From the NCBI GenBank assembly GCA_024244665.1, contig JAAEOI010000265.1, forward strand, positions 1 through 58,544: 58,544 bases of DNA, in the 5' to 3' direction. Shown piece after piece: positions 1 to 9,867 of this stretch (the first letter of the stretch is position 1; each line of letters starts with the position of its first letter). The notes under the pieces were generated by a model. It was not told the origin of the DNA, did not search any database, and saw nothing but the letters and a program-made list of their open reading frames with translations. Position numbers and translations under genes: made by a program. The stretch is from Bacteroidota bacterium (GTDB lineage: Bacteria; Bacteroidota; Bacteroidia; Bacteroidales; GCA-2748055).

Positions 1-2
1 CT

Positions 3-155
3 ATAGGGAATGGATTACTCGTGGTTGGAAGCTATCTCTGGCTGAGGATCGAGGTATGGCAACTGTGGGCAGTATTTGTCCTTTGCTGCCTGATTTCCGC
101 GGCTTTTGTCTACTCCATCATGAATAAACTGGAACGTGCCTCCGGTGATGCCTGA
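3..155 (+). CDS. C-terminal end of a membrane protein (partial)
   Basis: An open frame enters from the left edge and stops with TGA at 153-155; codons start at position 3. The 50 visible residues include one clear hydrophobic segment (LWAVFVLCCLISAAFVYSI) followed by a short charged tail (NKLERASGDA). This is the pattern of the last transmembrane helix and cytoplasmic tail of an integral membrane protein. The family cannot be told from this fragment. The next gene starts about 110 bp downstream behind its own promoter-like site, so the two need not be in one operon. Confidence 0.6.
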   Translation: MGNGLLVVGSYLWLRIEVWQLWAVFVLCCLISAAFVYSIMNKLERASGDA

Positions 156-217
156 CATTACGCCACCACTGAGTCTCTACCTGCAAATCCTGGAGAGGAA
201 TTGATTCTGATTCAGCT

Positions 218-247
218 GTTGTGAATACTTAGTTTTTCTTAAATTTG
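218..247 (+). promoter_or_regulatory. Bacteroidota-type promoter for nnr
   Basis: GTTG at 218-221, an 18-bp spacer, then TAAATTTG at 240-247. This fits the -33 (TTTG) and -7 (TAnnTTTG) boxes known for the primary sigma factor of Bacteroidota, with one mismatch in the -33 box. It would start transcription near 254, about 10 bases before the ATG at 264. Confidence 0.5.
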
Positions 248-263
248 ATTCAAACAGCATGTT

Positions 264-1769
264 ATGAGAATTTTCGGAGCAGCTCAGGTGAGTGACATAG
301 ATGAGTATACCATCAAAAATGAACCGGTGGCCTCCATAGACCTGATGGAGCGTGCAGCGCTTCGGCTTACCGGTTGGTATGTGCGTCACTATCATACTGA
401 TCAGAAAGTGCATATTTTTGCCGGACCGGGTAACAATGGGGGAGATGCCCTTGCCATGGCACGGCAGCTTGCTGAGAGGCAGTTCCGGGTTGAATGCTGC
501 CTGCTTGCTTTTGGAAAACTGTCGGCCGACTGTGCCATCAACAGGCAGAGACTGATTGATCAGGGTCTGGTTAGTTTTCGTGAGATTGATGATGGGGATC
601 CGCTTCCCGAAATCGGGCAGGGTGAGGTGGTGGTGGACGGAATCTTCGGATCGGGCCTGTCCAGGCAGGTATCCGGATTCCCGGCCAGGGTAATCAGCCA
701 CATCAATAGTCACCAGGGCGTTGTAGTTGCCATCGATATTCCCTCAGGATTATTCGGGGAGGACAACTCGGACAATGATTACAACTCGGTGATCAGGGCC
801 ACGTTTACCCTTAGCTTCCAGTTCCCTTTTCTCTCCTTCTTCTTTGAGATGAATGAGCCTTACGTGGGGGAGTGGAGGGTCCATGATATCGGGTTGCACC
901 CCGCTATCATTGAAGAATCAGATACTCCATACCAGATCATAGAGAAGGAGATGGTCAGGGACTTACTGCCCGAGCGCAAAAAGTTCTCCCACAAGGGCAC
1001 CTTTGGCCATGGATTGATTATCTCGGGATGCTACGGGATGATGGGTGCGGCCCTGCTGGCAGGTGAAGCGTGCATGAGGGGCGGGTCCGGGCTTACCACC
1101 CTGCATGTGCCCAGGTTCGGGTACAGCATCATACAGACGTCACTTCCCGAGGCCCTTGTGAACCTGGACCAGTCCGACATCCTCTTCAGTGAACCTCCCG
1201 ATCTAAAAACATATACAGCCATCGGGATCGGGCCCGGACTCGGTTGTAAGCCCAATACGGGCAAAGGGCTGAAAATGGTGATTGAAAGAGCCGTCGTGCC
1301 CCTGGTGATTGATGCCGACGGACTCAATATACTGTCTGAGAACCCGGAGTGGTATGCATTGCTTCCCCGGGGGACTATCCTTACACCCCATCCGAAGGAG
1401 TTCGATCGCCTGGCAGGAAAGAGCAAGGATGGATTTCAACGCCACCTGAAACAGAGGGCATTTTCCGAGAAGTATGGTGTGGTGGTGGTCCTCAAGGGCG
1501 CCTTTACCGGTATCGCATCACCCGATGGCCAATACTGGTTCAATCCAACCGGCAATCCGGGAATGGCCACCGGCGGAAGCGGAGATGTACTCACTGGCTT
1601 AATTACCGGTCTGCTTTCCCGGGGAATGAAGCCTGTCGATGCGGCCCTTGCCGGGGTATACCTGCACGGAATGGCAGGCGACCTGGCAGCAGGGGAGCTG
1701 GGACAGGAGGCTTTGATTGCCGGGGATATGATCCGGAAACTCGGGGCAGCTTTTCTGGAGCTGCGATAA
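264..1769 (+). CDS. nnr: Bifunctional NAD(P)H-hydrate epimerase / ADP-dependent NAD(P)H-hydrate dehydratase
   Basis: This 501-aa enzyme repairs damaged NAD(P)HX in the cytoplasm: the N-terminal half epimerises R- and S-NAD(P)HX and the C-terminal half dehydrates S-NAD(P)HX using ADP. The N-terminal YjeF_N domain (about residues 1-215) shows the nucleotide motif AGPGNNGGDALAMARQL and DIPSGL. The C-terminal carbohydrate-kinase-like domain (about 230-500) shows KGTFGHGLIISG, TPHPKEFDRL, VVLKGAFTGI and the catalytic NPGMATGGSGDVLTG segment. The length matches the fused family. The ATG at 264 gives the usual start MRIFGAAQV. Confidence 0.95.
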   Translation: MRIFGAAQVSDIDEYTIKNEPVASIDLMERAALRLTGWYVRHYHTDQKVHIFAGPGNNGGDALAMARQLAERQFRVECCLLAFGKLSADCAINRQRLIDQGLVSFREIDDGDPLPEIGQGEVVVDGIFGSGLSRQVSGFPARVISHINSHQGVVVAIDIPSGLFGEDNSDNDYNSVIRATFTLSFQFPFLSFFFEMNEPYVGEWRVHDIGLHPAIIEESDTPYQIIEKEMVRDLLPERKKFSHKGTFGHGLIISGCYGMMGAALLAGEACMRGGSGLTTLHVPRFGYSIIQTSLPEALVNLDQSDILFSEPPDLKTYTAIGIGPGLGCKPNTGKGLKMVIERAVVPLVIDADGLNILSENPEWYALLPRGTILTPHPKEFDRLAGKSKDGFQRHLKQRAFSEKYGVVVVLKGAFTGIASPDGQYWFNPTGNPGMATGGSGDVLTGLITGLLSRGMKPVDAALAGVYLHGMAGDLAAGELGQEALIAGDMIRKLGAAFLELR

Positions 1770-2090
1770 GGCCCAACTCTTTTGCGTCTTTTTAGTCTAA
1801 GGAAACAATGTATTCACATGCTGTTTTTAACCGCTAATCAATTTCTATGATCGCCCGGATATTCGGATATTTTGTTTCATCTACCATTAAGATGCGCTTA
1901 TGTGAAGCAAGAGTATAATAGTCATATTTATTTGACTTCCAGTGCCTCAGGTCGTAACTTACATGCATTATTCTATGTGCATGAGCTGAATATTTTACTG
2001 CTGGTATACACAATTCGCTGCATCCTCTTGATTACCGAAATACGGTTTCTACGATCGATTGACGAATAAATCAGGCCTAAACCAACAGGC
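1770..2090. other. Intergenic stretch without a recognisable gene
   Basis: About 320 bp, richer in A and T than its flanks. A 65-codon open frame on the plus strand (1872-2069) has no recognisable motif and a composition unlike the neighbours, so I do not call it. No hairpin followed by a T run, no riboswitch fold and no exact TAnnTTTG box were seen. Confidence 0.5.
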
Positions 2091-4787
2091 ATGAAAACAG
2101 CACAATTCTATTGCCGGTACGGAGCATTACTGATCTGCGCATTTCTTACCCTGTTCCTATCCAATCCGCTTGCAGGTCAATACACCCTCCAGGATGAGGA
2201 TGTTGTTGTGGAGAATGGTATCATTCAATCCTGCTCCTATGATTTTCTGATCAAGGACATTATTATTCCTGATACGCTTGACGGGCAGGTCGTAACGGGA
2301 ATAGCTGATGGTAAGGTCACAGCAAAGGAATACTGTGAAGGAGTCTTCTTTGAGAAGGGTATCCATAAGATCACATTCCCTTCAACACTCGAAAGAATCG
2401 GAGATTGTGCCTTTAGCGAGAACCACCTTGATAGCATAGACCTCACCGGATGTCCTGATCTGGTTTCCATAGGAAACTATGCATTCTGGTACAATTACAA
2501 TCTTGAAAGTGTTGATCTGAGCGCTTGTTCTGCATTGAAAGAGATAGGGAGTTATGTATTTTATGATGATAATATCATATATGCCAGTTTCAGCGGATGC
2601 ACTGCATTGGAGCAGATCGGGTATATGTCGTTTTTCGGCAACGGACTCACCAGCCTGGACCTCTCAGACTGTTCTTCCTTACGAGTTATTGGCGGCCAGG
2701 CATTTGACTACAATTCTTTGGTCAATGTCAATTTCAATGGATGTGAAGCTTTGGAGGAGATCAGGACTGGAGCTTTTTCCAATTGTAATCTGAGCACGCT
2801 TGACCTGAGTGCTTGTTCAGCCTTGACATTAATCGACTATGTCGCCTTCCGTGGTAATGAATTGACAAGCATTGATCTGACTGAATGTAGTGCCCTGAAA
2901 ACAATCGGGACATCTGCATTTGCCGATAATTTAATAGAAACTGTCAACCTGAGTGTTTGCCCCACCCTCTCTGAGATCGGGCCTCATGCCTTTAGATCTA
3001 ATAAGCTGACTTCGATAGACTTTAGCGCTAATTCTTCATTATTAGAGATTGGAGAAGGAGCATTCCATTCCAATTTGCTTGATGGTGTCGACCTGACTGC
3101 CTGTGATGCATTGGAAAAGATAGGAAAGGATGCTTTTGCTGAGAATCAGTTTGATAGTTTTGTTCTGCCTGTCAACAGTAATTATAAGCATCTGAGCTGG
3201 GAAGACGTGCTGGGAAATTCCCATGCTGGGGGTGAGGAGGTGTTTGATCTTTCAGCCAATTATTATATTCCGATACCCTACACGCTTATTGAGGAAGATG
3301 TAGATTTTGATAGCGGCACCATTAAGTGGTGCACTTATAATTTTGAATACACTGATATTATCATCCCTGATACGCTTCACGGGCTGGCAGTAGAAAGAAT
3401 TGGCAGATTTGAGGCTGGAAACGGAGTCTTTTATAAGGACCGTGTCACGAGCGTTATCTTCCCTTCGACACTGGAAATTGTGGGTAGATATGCTTTCAAT
3501 TCCAACAGCAGTTTGTTGTCTTTGGATTTTAGCTCTTGTGAGAATTTGAAAGCGATCGAATCGTATGCAATTGTAGGGAATGCCCTGACTCATGTTGATT
3601 TTGACAACTGTTCGGCACTAAGCAAAATTGAACGATATGCATTTCGCGATAATGCCTTGAGCAGTATTGATTTGAGCGCTTGTACAGCACTTGCCACCAT
3701 CGGGAGGGAGGCATTTGAAAGCAATAATATTGTTGGATTTGATTTACCCGTAAATGATGAATTCATTGAACTTGGATGGAAAGATCCTCTTGGGAATGAA
3801 TATGCGGGAGGTGAAACAGTAAATGATCATTCACTGTATTACTACGTCCCTGCCCCTTATATCCTGACAGATGCGGATGTGGAAGTCACGAACGGCTTTA
3901 TTGAAACCTGTTCCTATGACTTTCACCTGCGGGAAATCATTGTGCCGGATACCCTTGACGGGCAAGCGGTGACAGCAATTGGTGGATGGGGATGGGGAGA
4001 ACGCATGGTGTTTGGTCATAATCGAATTGTGAGCATTACCCTGCCATCTTCAGTTGAATCCATCGGGGAGACAGCTTTCTATGACAATGATCTGGACAAT
4101 ATTAATTTAGAGGCCTGTATTCATTTGAAATCAATTGGAACAGGTGCATTTATTCTGAATCCCCTTAGCAGCTTCAAACTACCCATTCCTGAAATCCCTG
4201 GCTACATATTCAACTATTGGATTGATGGAGAAGGTTTTACTTATTCTGGGGGAGATACTGTTCGGAATTTATCCACAAGCTATACTGCTGTGTTAACTGC
4301 AGCCTATGCAGTTAATTTTACAGTGACCGATGGTGTGATCCCTGTGCTGGGTGCTATTATTTCACTGGCAGGCTATGAGGCATCAGAAACAGATGAAGTT
4401 GGGATGGCTGTCTTTGATAAGGTAATCCCTGAGAATGAGATCTCCTATTCGGTTACACATACAGATTATGAAACTGTGTCAGGTCTTGTCTCTGTAGTCG
4501 ACAGTGATGTAGTTGAGGAAATCACAATGCTGCCACTGACTGCTATTTCTGAATCGGGGGCAAAGAAATTCCGGATCTACCCCAACCCTGCGGGCGACCT
4601 GGTTCATATTCTCTTCAATGAGGATGCTGAGCTGACTGTCCTGGATGTAACAGGCAGGGTTGTGTTGACGCATGAACACAAAAGGGGAGAATCATCGATT
4701 CCGGTGGGGCACCTTGAACCCGGCAGCTATTTCTTCAGGGTGGAATCCGGAAGGGGTGTTCTTGGAAGGAAGGTGATGGTGCAGTAA
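2091..4787 (+). CDS. BspA-like leucine-rich repeat surface protein with T9SS type A sorting domain
   Basis: An 898-aa secreted protein, probably anchored to the cell surface or released by T9SS. It has an N-terminal signal peptide (hydrophobic to about residue 30, ending LAGQ). It is then built of LRR_5/BspA-type repeats of about 23 residues with the pattern (L/I)xxIGxxAFxxNxLxxxDLSxC. These come in three blocks, each opening with a similar header ending IIIPDTLDGQ or a close variant (from about residues 31, 395 and 590). A carboxypeptidase-regulatory-like domain follows (about 740-810), and the end carries IYPNPAGD and a final beta-rich T9SS type A signal. BspA-like proteins often bind host or matrix proteins; the ligand here is unknown. 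Confidence 0.9.
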   Translation: MKTAQFYCRYGALLICAFLTLFLSNPLAGQYTLQDEDVVVENGIIQSCSYDFLIKDIIIPDTLDGQVVTGIADGKVTAKEYCEGVFFEKGIHKITFPSTLERIGDCAFSENHLDSIDLTGCPDLVSIGNYAFWYNYNLESVDLSACSALKEIGSYVFYDDNIIYASFSGCTALEQIGYMSFFGNGLTSLDLSDCSSLRVIGGQAFDYNSLVNVNFNGCEALEEIRTGAFSNCNLSTLDLSACSALTLIDYVAFRGNELTSIDLTECSALKTIGTSAFADNLIETVNLSVCPTLSEIGPHAFRSNKLTSIDFSANSSLLEIGEGAFHSNLLDGVDLTACDALEKIGKDAFAENQFDSFVLPVNSNYKHLSWEDVLGNSHAGGEEVFDLSANYYIPIPYTLIEEDVDFDSGTIKWCTYNFEYTDIIIPDTLHGLAVERIGRFEAGNGVFYKDRVTSVIFPSTLEIVGRYAFNSNSSLLSLDFSSCENLKAIESYAIVGNALTHVDFDNCSALSKIERYAFRDNALSSIDLSACTALATIGREAFESNNIVGFDLPVNDEFIELGWKDPLGNEYAGGETVNDHSLYYYVPAPYILTDADVEVTNGFIETCSYDFHLREIIVPDTLDGQAVTAIGGWGWGERMVFGHNRIVSITLPSSVESIGETAFYDNDLDNINLEACIHLKSIGTGAFILNPLSSFKLPIPEIPGYIFNYWIDGEGFTYSGGDTVRNLSTSYTAVLTAAYAVNFTVTDGVIPVLGAIISLAGYEASETDEVGMAVFDKVIPENEISYSVTHTDYETVSGLVSVVDSDVVEEITMLPLTAISESGAKKFRIYPNPAGDLVHILFNEDAELTVLDVTGRVVLTHEHKRGESSIPVGHLEPGSYFFRVESGRGVLGRKVMVQ

Positions 4788-4867
4788 TTCCGCACTTCGT
4801 TTGATATGTTTTTTTGTATACTAGGGGGCGATGTGCTAATTTCGCGCTGTATCAGATCGTATAATCT

Positions 4868-5962
4868 ATGAAGAAGACTATTTTTTTCGCAATAATGGCC
4901 GTAGCGATGGCGGGTTGCATTGCACCCGCCGACATGCAGGTCATAGTAGCTCCCTTTGGGGAGGAGGTGCCCGAAACCAGTGAGCAGTTGTTGTATGCCC
5001 TTCCGCAGACCGTTTTTAAGGTGGAGCTTACCTACCAGGAGATGAAACATATTCCCGGGCCGTTCATGGAGTATGCCGAGAAATACCTCAGTATCCGGGA
5101 GGTGATCAGACAGAATTTCAGCCGCTGGCAGATCCTTGATGTGAAGATTACCGCGCATACCGAGCTGGATCCTGAAATGTTGTTTCACCTGAATGTGGTG
5201 GAAGGAGAGTTCAACCCGGCCCTGCTGGAACCTTTTATTGAAAAAGGGAGTATCATGGATGGGTCAGGCCTTGTGCTTGAAGAGCTGAAAAGTCCTTTGC
5301 TGGAGACCGGAGTGATCAGGGATTATGTCACCTACCTGGACCTGGGAATTGAATCAAATTTTGAGCAGCGTACCGAGACCATGTATAAAACCATTGTGAC
5401 CGATACTTCCTTTGTAGAAGTGCCGGTGAATCGTACCATTACTGAACAGAAATCGCCCGTCAGGAAGGCACAGGAAGCTGCCGATTTTCTGCTTGAACTC
5501 CGGACCCGCAGGTTTGAATTGCTGACAGGTGAATATGAAAGTTTTCCCCAGGGTGAGGCCATGCAGGCCGCACTGGAGAAGCTGGATGAGATGGAGTCCT
5601 CCTACCTCTCCCTGTTTACCGGAAAGACATTTGGGAAGACCCAGGTTATGGAATGGTTCATAATTCCCGAATCCGGATCCTCCTCAAGCAATTATTCCCT
5701 GGGTATTTTCTCTGAGCTGCTCGGTTTTGTGCCGGAGGAGATTAAGGAGGGTTCCCCACTGAAAATTGTTATGGAACCAGTGGGCAAAACCACCAGCCTG
5801 AATGCCTATTACACCAATACAGCGGTCGGAGAAAAAAGCAATGTTCTCTACTACAGGATTCCCGATGTGGTAAACATGAAACTTATGCTTGGGAATGCCG
5901 AACTGGCGTCTCAGAGAATTTCCGTATACCAGTCCGGATCACTGGTCACAGCTCCCTTATAA
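4868..5962 (+). CDS. DUF4831 family lipoprotein
   Basis: A 364-aa protein with a lipoprotein signal peptide; the lipobox reads AMAGC, placing the lipidated cysteine near residue 17. The body resembles DUF4831, a Bacteroidota-specific family of unknown function (ALPQTVFKVELTYQ near the start and LGIFSELLGFVPEE later). It is probably exported to the periplasm or outer membrane. It converges on the next gene: its last 6 bases overlap the 3' end of the gene on the other strand. The function cannot be inferred from the sequence. Confidence 0.85.
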   Translation: MKKTIFFAIMAVAMAGCIAPADMQVIVAPFGEEVPETSEQLLYALPQTVFKVELTYQEMKHIPGPFMEYAEKYLSIREVIRQNFSRWQILDVKITAHTELDPEMLFHLNVVEGEFNPALLEPFIEKGSIMDGSGLVLEELKSPLLETGVIRDYVTYLDLGIESNFEQRTETMYKTIVTDTSFVEVPVNRTITEQKSPVRKAQEAADFLLELRTRRFELLTGEYESFPQGEAMQAALEKLDEMESSYLSLFTGKTFGKTQVMEWFIIPESGSSSSNYSLGIFSELLGFVPEEIKEGSPLKIVMEPVGKTTSLNAYYTNTAVGEKSNVLYYRIPDVVNMKLMLGNAELASQRISVYQSGSLVTAPL

Positions 5963-6457
5963 TTTGCTCAGACTGGTAACCTGAACTGGTTGGCGGTCGG
6001 GGGTTAAGACCTTCAAGAAGTAAACCCCGCTCGAGTAGGCGGATGTGTTAAGGAGAATGATATCTCCCGGATTTACTTCGCGGTAAAGTTGCTGAGTGAT
6101 CAAGCGGCCCGTTACATCCTGTACCTCCACAAGGTAATCACCATGCTTCTCTATGTTGAACCGGATCCTGAGCTCTTCACCCATGGGGTTCGGATAGGCC
6201 GAAATGTCCCAGCTGGACTCCCTCTCGCTGATTCCTACAGTGGAACCGAATGGCTGCTGGAAACCCTGGGTCAGGATCATATCCCCACCGCTAAGGGTTG
6301 TCACTGCCAGCTCACCAAGTGTCCAGGAAATGGAAATGTTTTCGGCTTCAAAATAGCCGCCTCCTGAGGCTACCACACTGGGGGCCAGTGATTCCTGGGC
6401 TCTTAGGCCGACGCTTGTGAATAGAACAAGGACGATGATGATCAGGGACTTTCTCAT
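5957..6457 (-). CDS. Small secreted protein with T9SS type A sorting domain
   Basis: A 166-aa protein with a signal peptide (MRKSLIIIVLVLFTSVGLRAQ), a short middle region (SWTLGELAVTTLSGG, LTQGFQQP) and a T9SS type A C-terminal domain (AYPNPMGEELRIRF, LVEVQDVTGRLI, SGVYFLKVLT). The ATG at 6457 is preferred over a TTG six codons upstream because it begins a good signal peptide. The middle matches a common short Bacteroidota cargo type whose function is unknown. It runs convergent to the DUF4831 gene with a 6-bp overlap. Confidence 0.85.
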   Translation of the reverse strand: MRKSLIIIVLVLFTSVGLRAQESLAPSVVASGGGYFEAENISISWTLGELAVTTLSGGDMILTQGFQQPFGSTVGISERESSWDISAYPNPMGEELRIRFNIEKHGDYLVEVQDVTGRLITQQLYREVNPGDIILLNTSAYSSGVYFLKVLTPDRQPVQVTSLSKL

Positions 6458-6576
6458 GGAGTGATATTTATTCAAATTTCAAAAAAATTCGGCTTACTTA
6501 CAATAATTTAACAACATAATTGCGTTTTCATCCAAAAAAAGTTGAAAAAAAGAAGAAAGGGGGAGAGTCCTGAAAA

Positions 6577-8034
6577 TTATTTCGCAGGGATCGCTGCAAG
6601 TATCGCCACCAGGAAATCCCAGAACTTCTTTACGGTCTCTGTCTCCACCTTTTCATCGGGAGAGTGGGGGAAACGGATGGTGGGACCTAAGGAGATCATA
6701 TCCAGGTTTGGATAGACACCTCCCAGCAGTCCGCACTCAAGTCCGGCATGCATGCCATTGATTTCGGGGATCTTGCCAAAATCCCTATTGTACACATCCT
6801 GGCACACCTTAAGGATGGTGGAATCCATGTTCGGCTTCCATCCGGGGTAGGCTCCGGAAAGTTCAACATCGGCGTCAATCAGGTGAAAAACCGCTGCGAT
6901 CTTCCATGCAGTGGCATCCTTGGCACTGTCGACCGATGAACGGGTCAGGTTAAGGGCGATGAATTCGCCATCCTTTATACTGGTAATGGCCAGGTTATTG
7001 GAGGTTTCAACAAGTCCCTTCATAGACTGGCTCATGCGCTGTACGCCGTTGGGACAGACAAAAATGGCCCGGATAAACTTCCGTGATTCCTCCACGGGGA
7101 CTACGCTGGCCGGGTCGGTGCACTTCTCACAGCTGAAGGAGAGACCGGGTTCGGTCTCAGCAAACTCCTGGCGATAGATAGTCTGGTACTCTGCCACCAT
7201 CGTTTCGAAATCTGCAGCAGCAGAAGAGGGAACAGCTACCACGGCAATTGCCTCCCTGGGTATAGCGTTCCTGAGATCACCACCTTCGGCAGAGGCGAGC
7301 CTGATCTTCAGGTCCCACTCAGCCTGCATCAGGAAGCGGAACAGGACCTTATTGGCATTGGCCCTTCCCAGGGGGATGTCCAGTCCCGAGTGACCACCCT
7401 TAAGTCCTTTCACGTGAACCTGGTAGGCCTGATGGCCGGCCGGGCTGTTTTCCGGGGTGTATTTTTTTGAGGCAGAAACATCGATGCCGCCTGCGCAGCC
7501 CACGCATAATTCTCCCTCATCTTCGGAGTCCATGTTGATCAGGATGTCTGCATCAAGGAGTCCTGGTTTCAGGCCGAAGGCACCGGTCATGCCGGTCTCT
7601 TCGTCAATTGTAAAGAGGGCTTCGACCGGACCGTGAACCAGTTCTTTGGATTCAAGGACGGCCATGGCTGCTGCCACACCAATCCCGTTATCAGCTCCCA
7701 GGGTTGTGCCGTCGGCAGTTACCCAGTCTCCGTCGATCAAGGTCTCAATGGGATCTTTTTCAAAGTCAAAGTCCTTTTCACTATTCTTCTGGGGCACCAT
7801 ATCCAGGTGTCCCTGCATGACCACAGTTTTACGGTTCTCCATGCCGGGGGTGGCAGGCTTCTTAATAACCACGTTGCCCACCTCATCCTCGATGGTATCC
7901 AGTCCAAGGTCCTCCCCGAACTTTTTCATGCAGGCAATTACCATGGCCTCATTTTTGGAAGGCCTGGGAATCTGTGTAAGTGTATAGAAGTGTTTCCATA
8001 CTTCTTGTGGGGCTAAATCTTTTATAGTACTCAT
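6577..8034 (-). CDS. pepD: Aminoacyl-histidine dipeptidase (Xaa-His dipeptidase, M20C)
   Basis: A cytosolic zinc dipeptidase of family M20 that cleaves Xaa-His and other dipeptides. Visible metal and catalytic motifs are GHLDMVP (first His/Asp), GADNGIGVA (bridging Asp), DEETGMTG (catalytic Glu and ligand), NMDSEDEGE and, near the end, MHAGLECGLLGG (last His). From the ATG at 8034 the protein is 485 aa, the usual family length. The frame stays open for 46 more codons upstream, but that stretch is rich in Lys, Arg and Asn and is unlikely to be translated. It lies 85 bp downstream of the MFS transporter gene on the same strand, so transporter and peptidase may be co-transcribed. Confidence 0.93.
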   Translation of the reverse strand: MSTIKDLAPQEVWKHFYTLTQIPRPSKNEAMVIACMKKFGEDLGLDTIEDEVGNVVIKKPATPGMENRKTVVMQGHLDMVPQKNSEKDFDFEKDPIETLIDGDWVTADGTTLGADNGIGVAAAMAVLESKELVHGPVEALFTIDEETGMTGAFGLKPGLLDADILINMDSEDEGELCVGCAGGIDVSASKKYTPENSPAGHQAYQVHVKGLKGGHSGLDIPLGRANANKVLFRFLMQAEWDLKIRLASAEGGDLRNAIPREAIAVVAVPSSAAADFETMVAEYQTIYRQEFAETEPGLSFSCEKCTDPASVVPVEESRKFIRAIFVCPNGVQRMSQSMKGLVETSNNLAITSIKDGEFIALNLTRSSVDSAKDATAWKIAAVFHLIDADVELSGAYPGWKPNMDSTILKVCQDVYNRDFGKIPEINGMHAGLECGLLGGVYPNLDMISLGPTIRFPHSPDEKVETETVKKFWDFLVAILAAIPAK

Positions 8035-8119
8035 GCTACTCTTTTTTACATATTTATACGCACAAGGCTTAATCGACATGATCAATGATGATGAAACCTG
8101 GCGCTCATGTTTTTTCAAA

Positions 8120-9697
8120 TTATTCCGGTTTCTGCCCACTGGGCAATTCCAGTCCGAATTTTTGCCTGGCATCAGCCTTCTTTAGCTGAATTGCCAGGAA
8201 GATGGAGATGATGCCAAGAACCACCAACATCAATACAGGCACAGTATAGTTATAATTCATCTCTCCTGCCCTGATGGTTTCAATGTCTTTTCTATTGGCC
8301 AGATCAAGTACAGCCCCAATCCCCCAGAAGAAAAACAGGAGTCCCCAATTCTGGATCGTAAACATGGATGCATATGCAGTTCCCAATCTGCTTTCTTTTA
8401 CAATTTTAGCTACCGATGGCCACATAGCTGCGGGGATAAGCGAAAATGCAATACCTAAGCTCAGGAGTCCAAAATAACCGAGTATTTCACTGTTGAACAG
8501 AGAGAGTGATAAATGGGCAAATATCAACAGGATGGAACCAAGGATCATCAGGGAAGCGGCTTTACCTTTCTTGTCAACGTAGTTGCCAAAGATGGGTGTG
8601 AATAAAATGGTTCCCATGGGTATAAGGCTGGCCGTTTTAGGTCCGTTCTGCAACCAGACTGAGAGGGTTGATCCCCATAGTCCCCTAATAAACAAAAAGA
8701 ACAGCAATCCTATGACTGCAAGTGATCCGATTTTCCCCCCAATATTTTTGAATTTGGACGGGATCAATGAGAATCCAAGACCAAATAGAAACAATCCAAG
8801 GTAAATGGCCACATTCCCTATGGATTGACTTCCGAACAGGCTGAAATAGGATGCACTTGTGGGAAGATCGTAGGAGAAACCAAATTTATTCACCAGAAGG
8901 TCCGGAGCATACTGTATAAATGGAAAAACTGCTGAATAGAATGAAACACAGAGAAGTGCTATAAACAAAAAGGACCGGTTCTTCAGCAGGCCGACCAGGT
9001 CAGCAAACTTAAATTCATCTTCCGCATCCGCAGATCCGGTATCAGCTTCAATGGCCTTATCCTGTTTGTCCAATGAATAATCAAAAATCATGTATACAAG
9101 GAAAGCGATTAGAGAGAGCCCTATGAGGGTAGCAGCAAATGCCACTGCAGGTGCTACACTGCCTTTTCCAATATCGATGGATAATGCAAGTCCCATGGCA
9201 GAACCCAATCGGCCAAATCCAACGTTTATGGCCATAGCCAGCGCCAGTTCTTTTCCTTTGAACCACTTCACGACTGTTCGCGTGGAAACCACGCATACTA
9301 CTTCCAGTCCTGATCCAAACAGGATCCTTCCTATAATCATCATGGTTAGCTGGGTTCTGTGACTGTCTCCGAAAACGCCATGTGCAGCCATTGCTGTAAT
9401 CGTGGCTCCAACGGCAGCCAGTGAGCCGAACAGCAAACCTGCCCGTCTTATTCCCCACTTGTCAAGAAAAACACCACCAACGATAATCATACCAAATAGA
9501 TTGGCAATGGTGGTCAATCCAATGAGTCGTCCAAACTCTTCACTGGAAAAGCCCATCTCGGTTTCCATCAGACCTTTCAGACCACCAAAGAAATCCTGGA
9601 ACCAGTATGTTGCTAACATAAGCATACTGATAAGTACCAGCATCAACCAGCGCATGGGAACTGAATCCCTCATTGTTTTTCTTGTCGTTTCCATCAT
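8120..9697 (-). CDS. MFS transporter
   Basis: A 525-aa integral membrane protein with about twelve hydrophobic segments and MFS features: FLDKWGIRRAG in the loop after helix 2 (the DxxGRR-like motif A), then a long central charged loop (about residues 210-230, LDKQDKAIEADTGSADAED). The substrate cannot be read from the sequence. Placement just upstream of pepD suggests, without proving, uptake of peptides or related compounds. A TATTTTTG box at 9720-9727 (minus strand) is a possible -7 element, but no matching -33 box is evident. Confidence 0.85.
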   Translation of the reverse strand: MMETTRKTMRDSVPMRWLMLVLISMLMLATYWFQDFFGGLKGLMETEMGFSSEEFGRLIGLTTIANLFGMIIVGGVFLDKWGIRRAGLLFGSLAAVGATITAMAAHGVFGDSHRTQLTMMIIGRILFGSGLEVVCVVSTRTVVKWFKGKELALAMAINVGFGRLGSAMGLALSIDIGKGSVAPAVAFAATLIGLSLIAFLVYMIFDYSLDKQDKAIEADTGSADAEDEFKFADLVGLLKNRSFLFIALLCVSFYSAVFPFIQYAPDLLVNKFGFSYDLPTSASYFSLFGSQSIGNVAIYLGLFLFGLGFSLIPSKFKNIGGKIGSLAVIGLLFFLFIRGLWGSTLSVWLQNGPKTASLIPMGTILFTPIFGNYVDKKGKAASLMILGSILLIFAHLSLSLFNSEILGYFGLLSLGIAFSLIPAAMWPSVAKIVKESRLGTAYASMFTIQNWGLLFFFWGIGAVLDLANRKDIETIRAGEMNYNYTVPVLMLVVLGIISIFLAIQLKKADARQKFGLELPSGQKPE

Positions 9698-9867
9698 ATT
9701 TTTTTTGTTATAGAATCACCAAAAATAGAAAAAATTTACCTCGGTTAAGGATTTTATAGAACTTAGTGGAAAAGTATGTCAAAAAACAGTCAATAAATAG
9801 TTATATTTATATTAAGTGGCATGCAACTTGGAGTAAGGATTGAAGTTCCATAACGACCAAACGATAG

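Noticed and set aside
1872..2069. A 65-codon frame in the gap before the LRR gene
   Set aside because: No ribosome site, promoter or motif; composition unlike the neighbours.
6577..8172. Longer pepD start at 8172
   Set aside because: The extra 46 residues are not part of the family, and 485 aa from ATG 8034 is the normal length.
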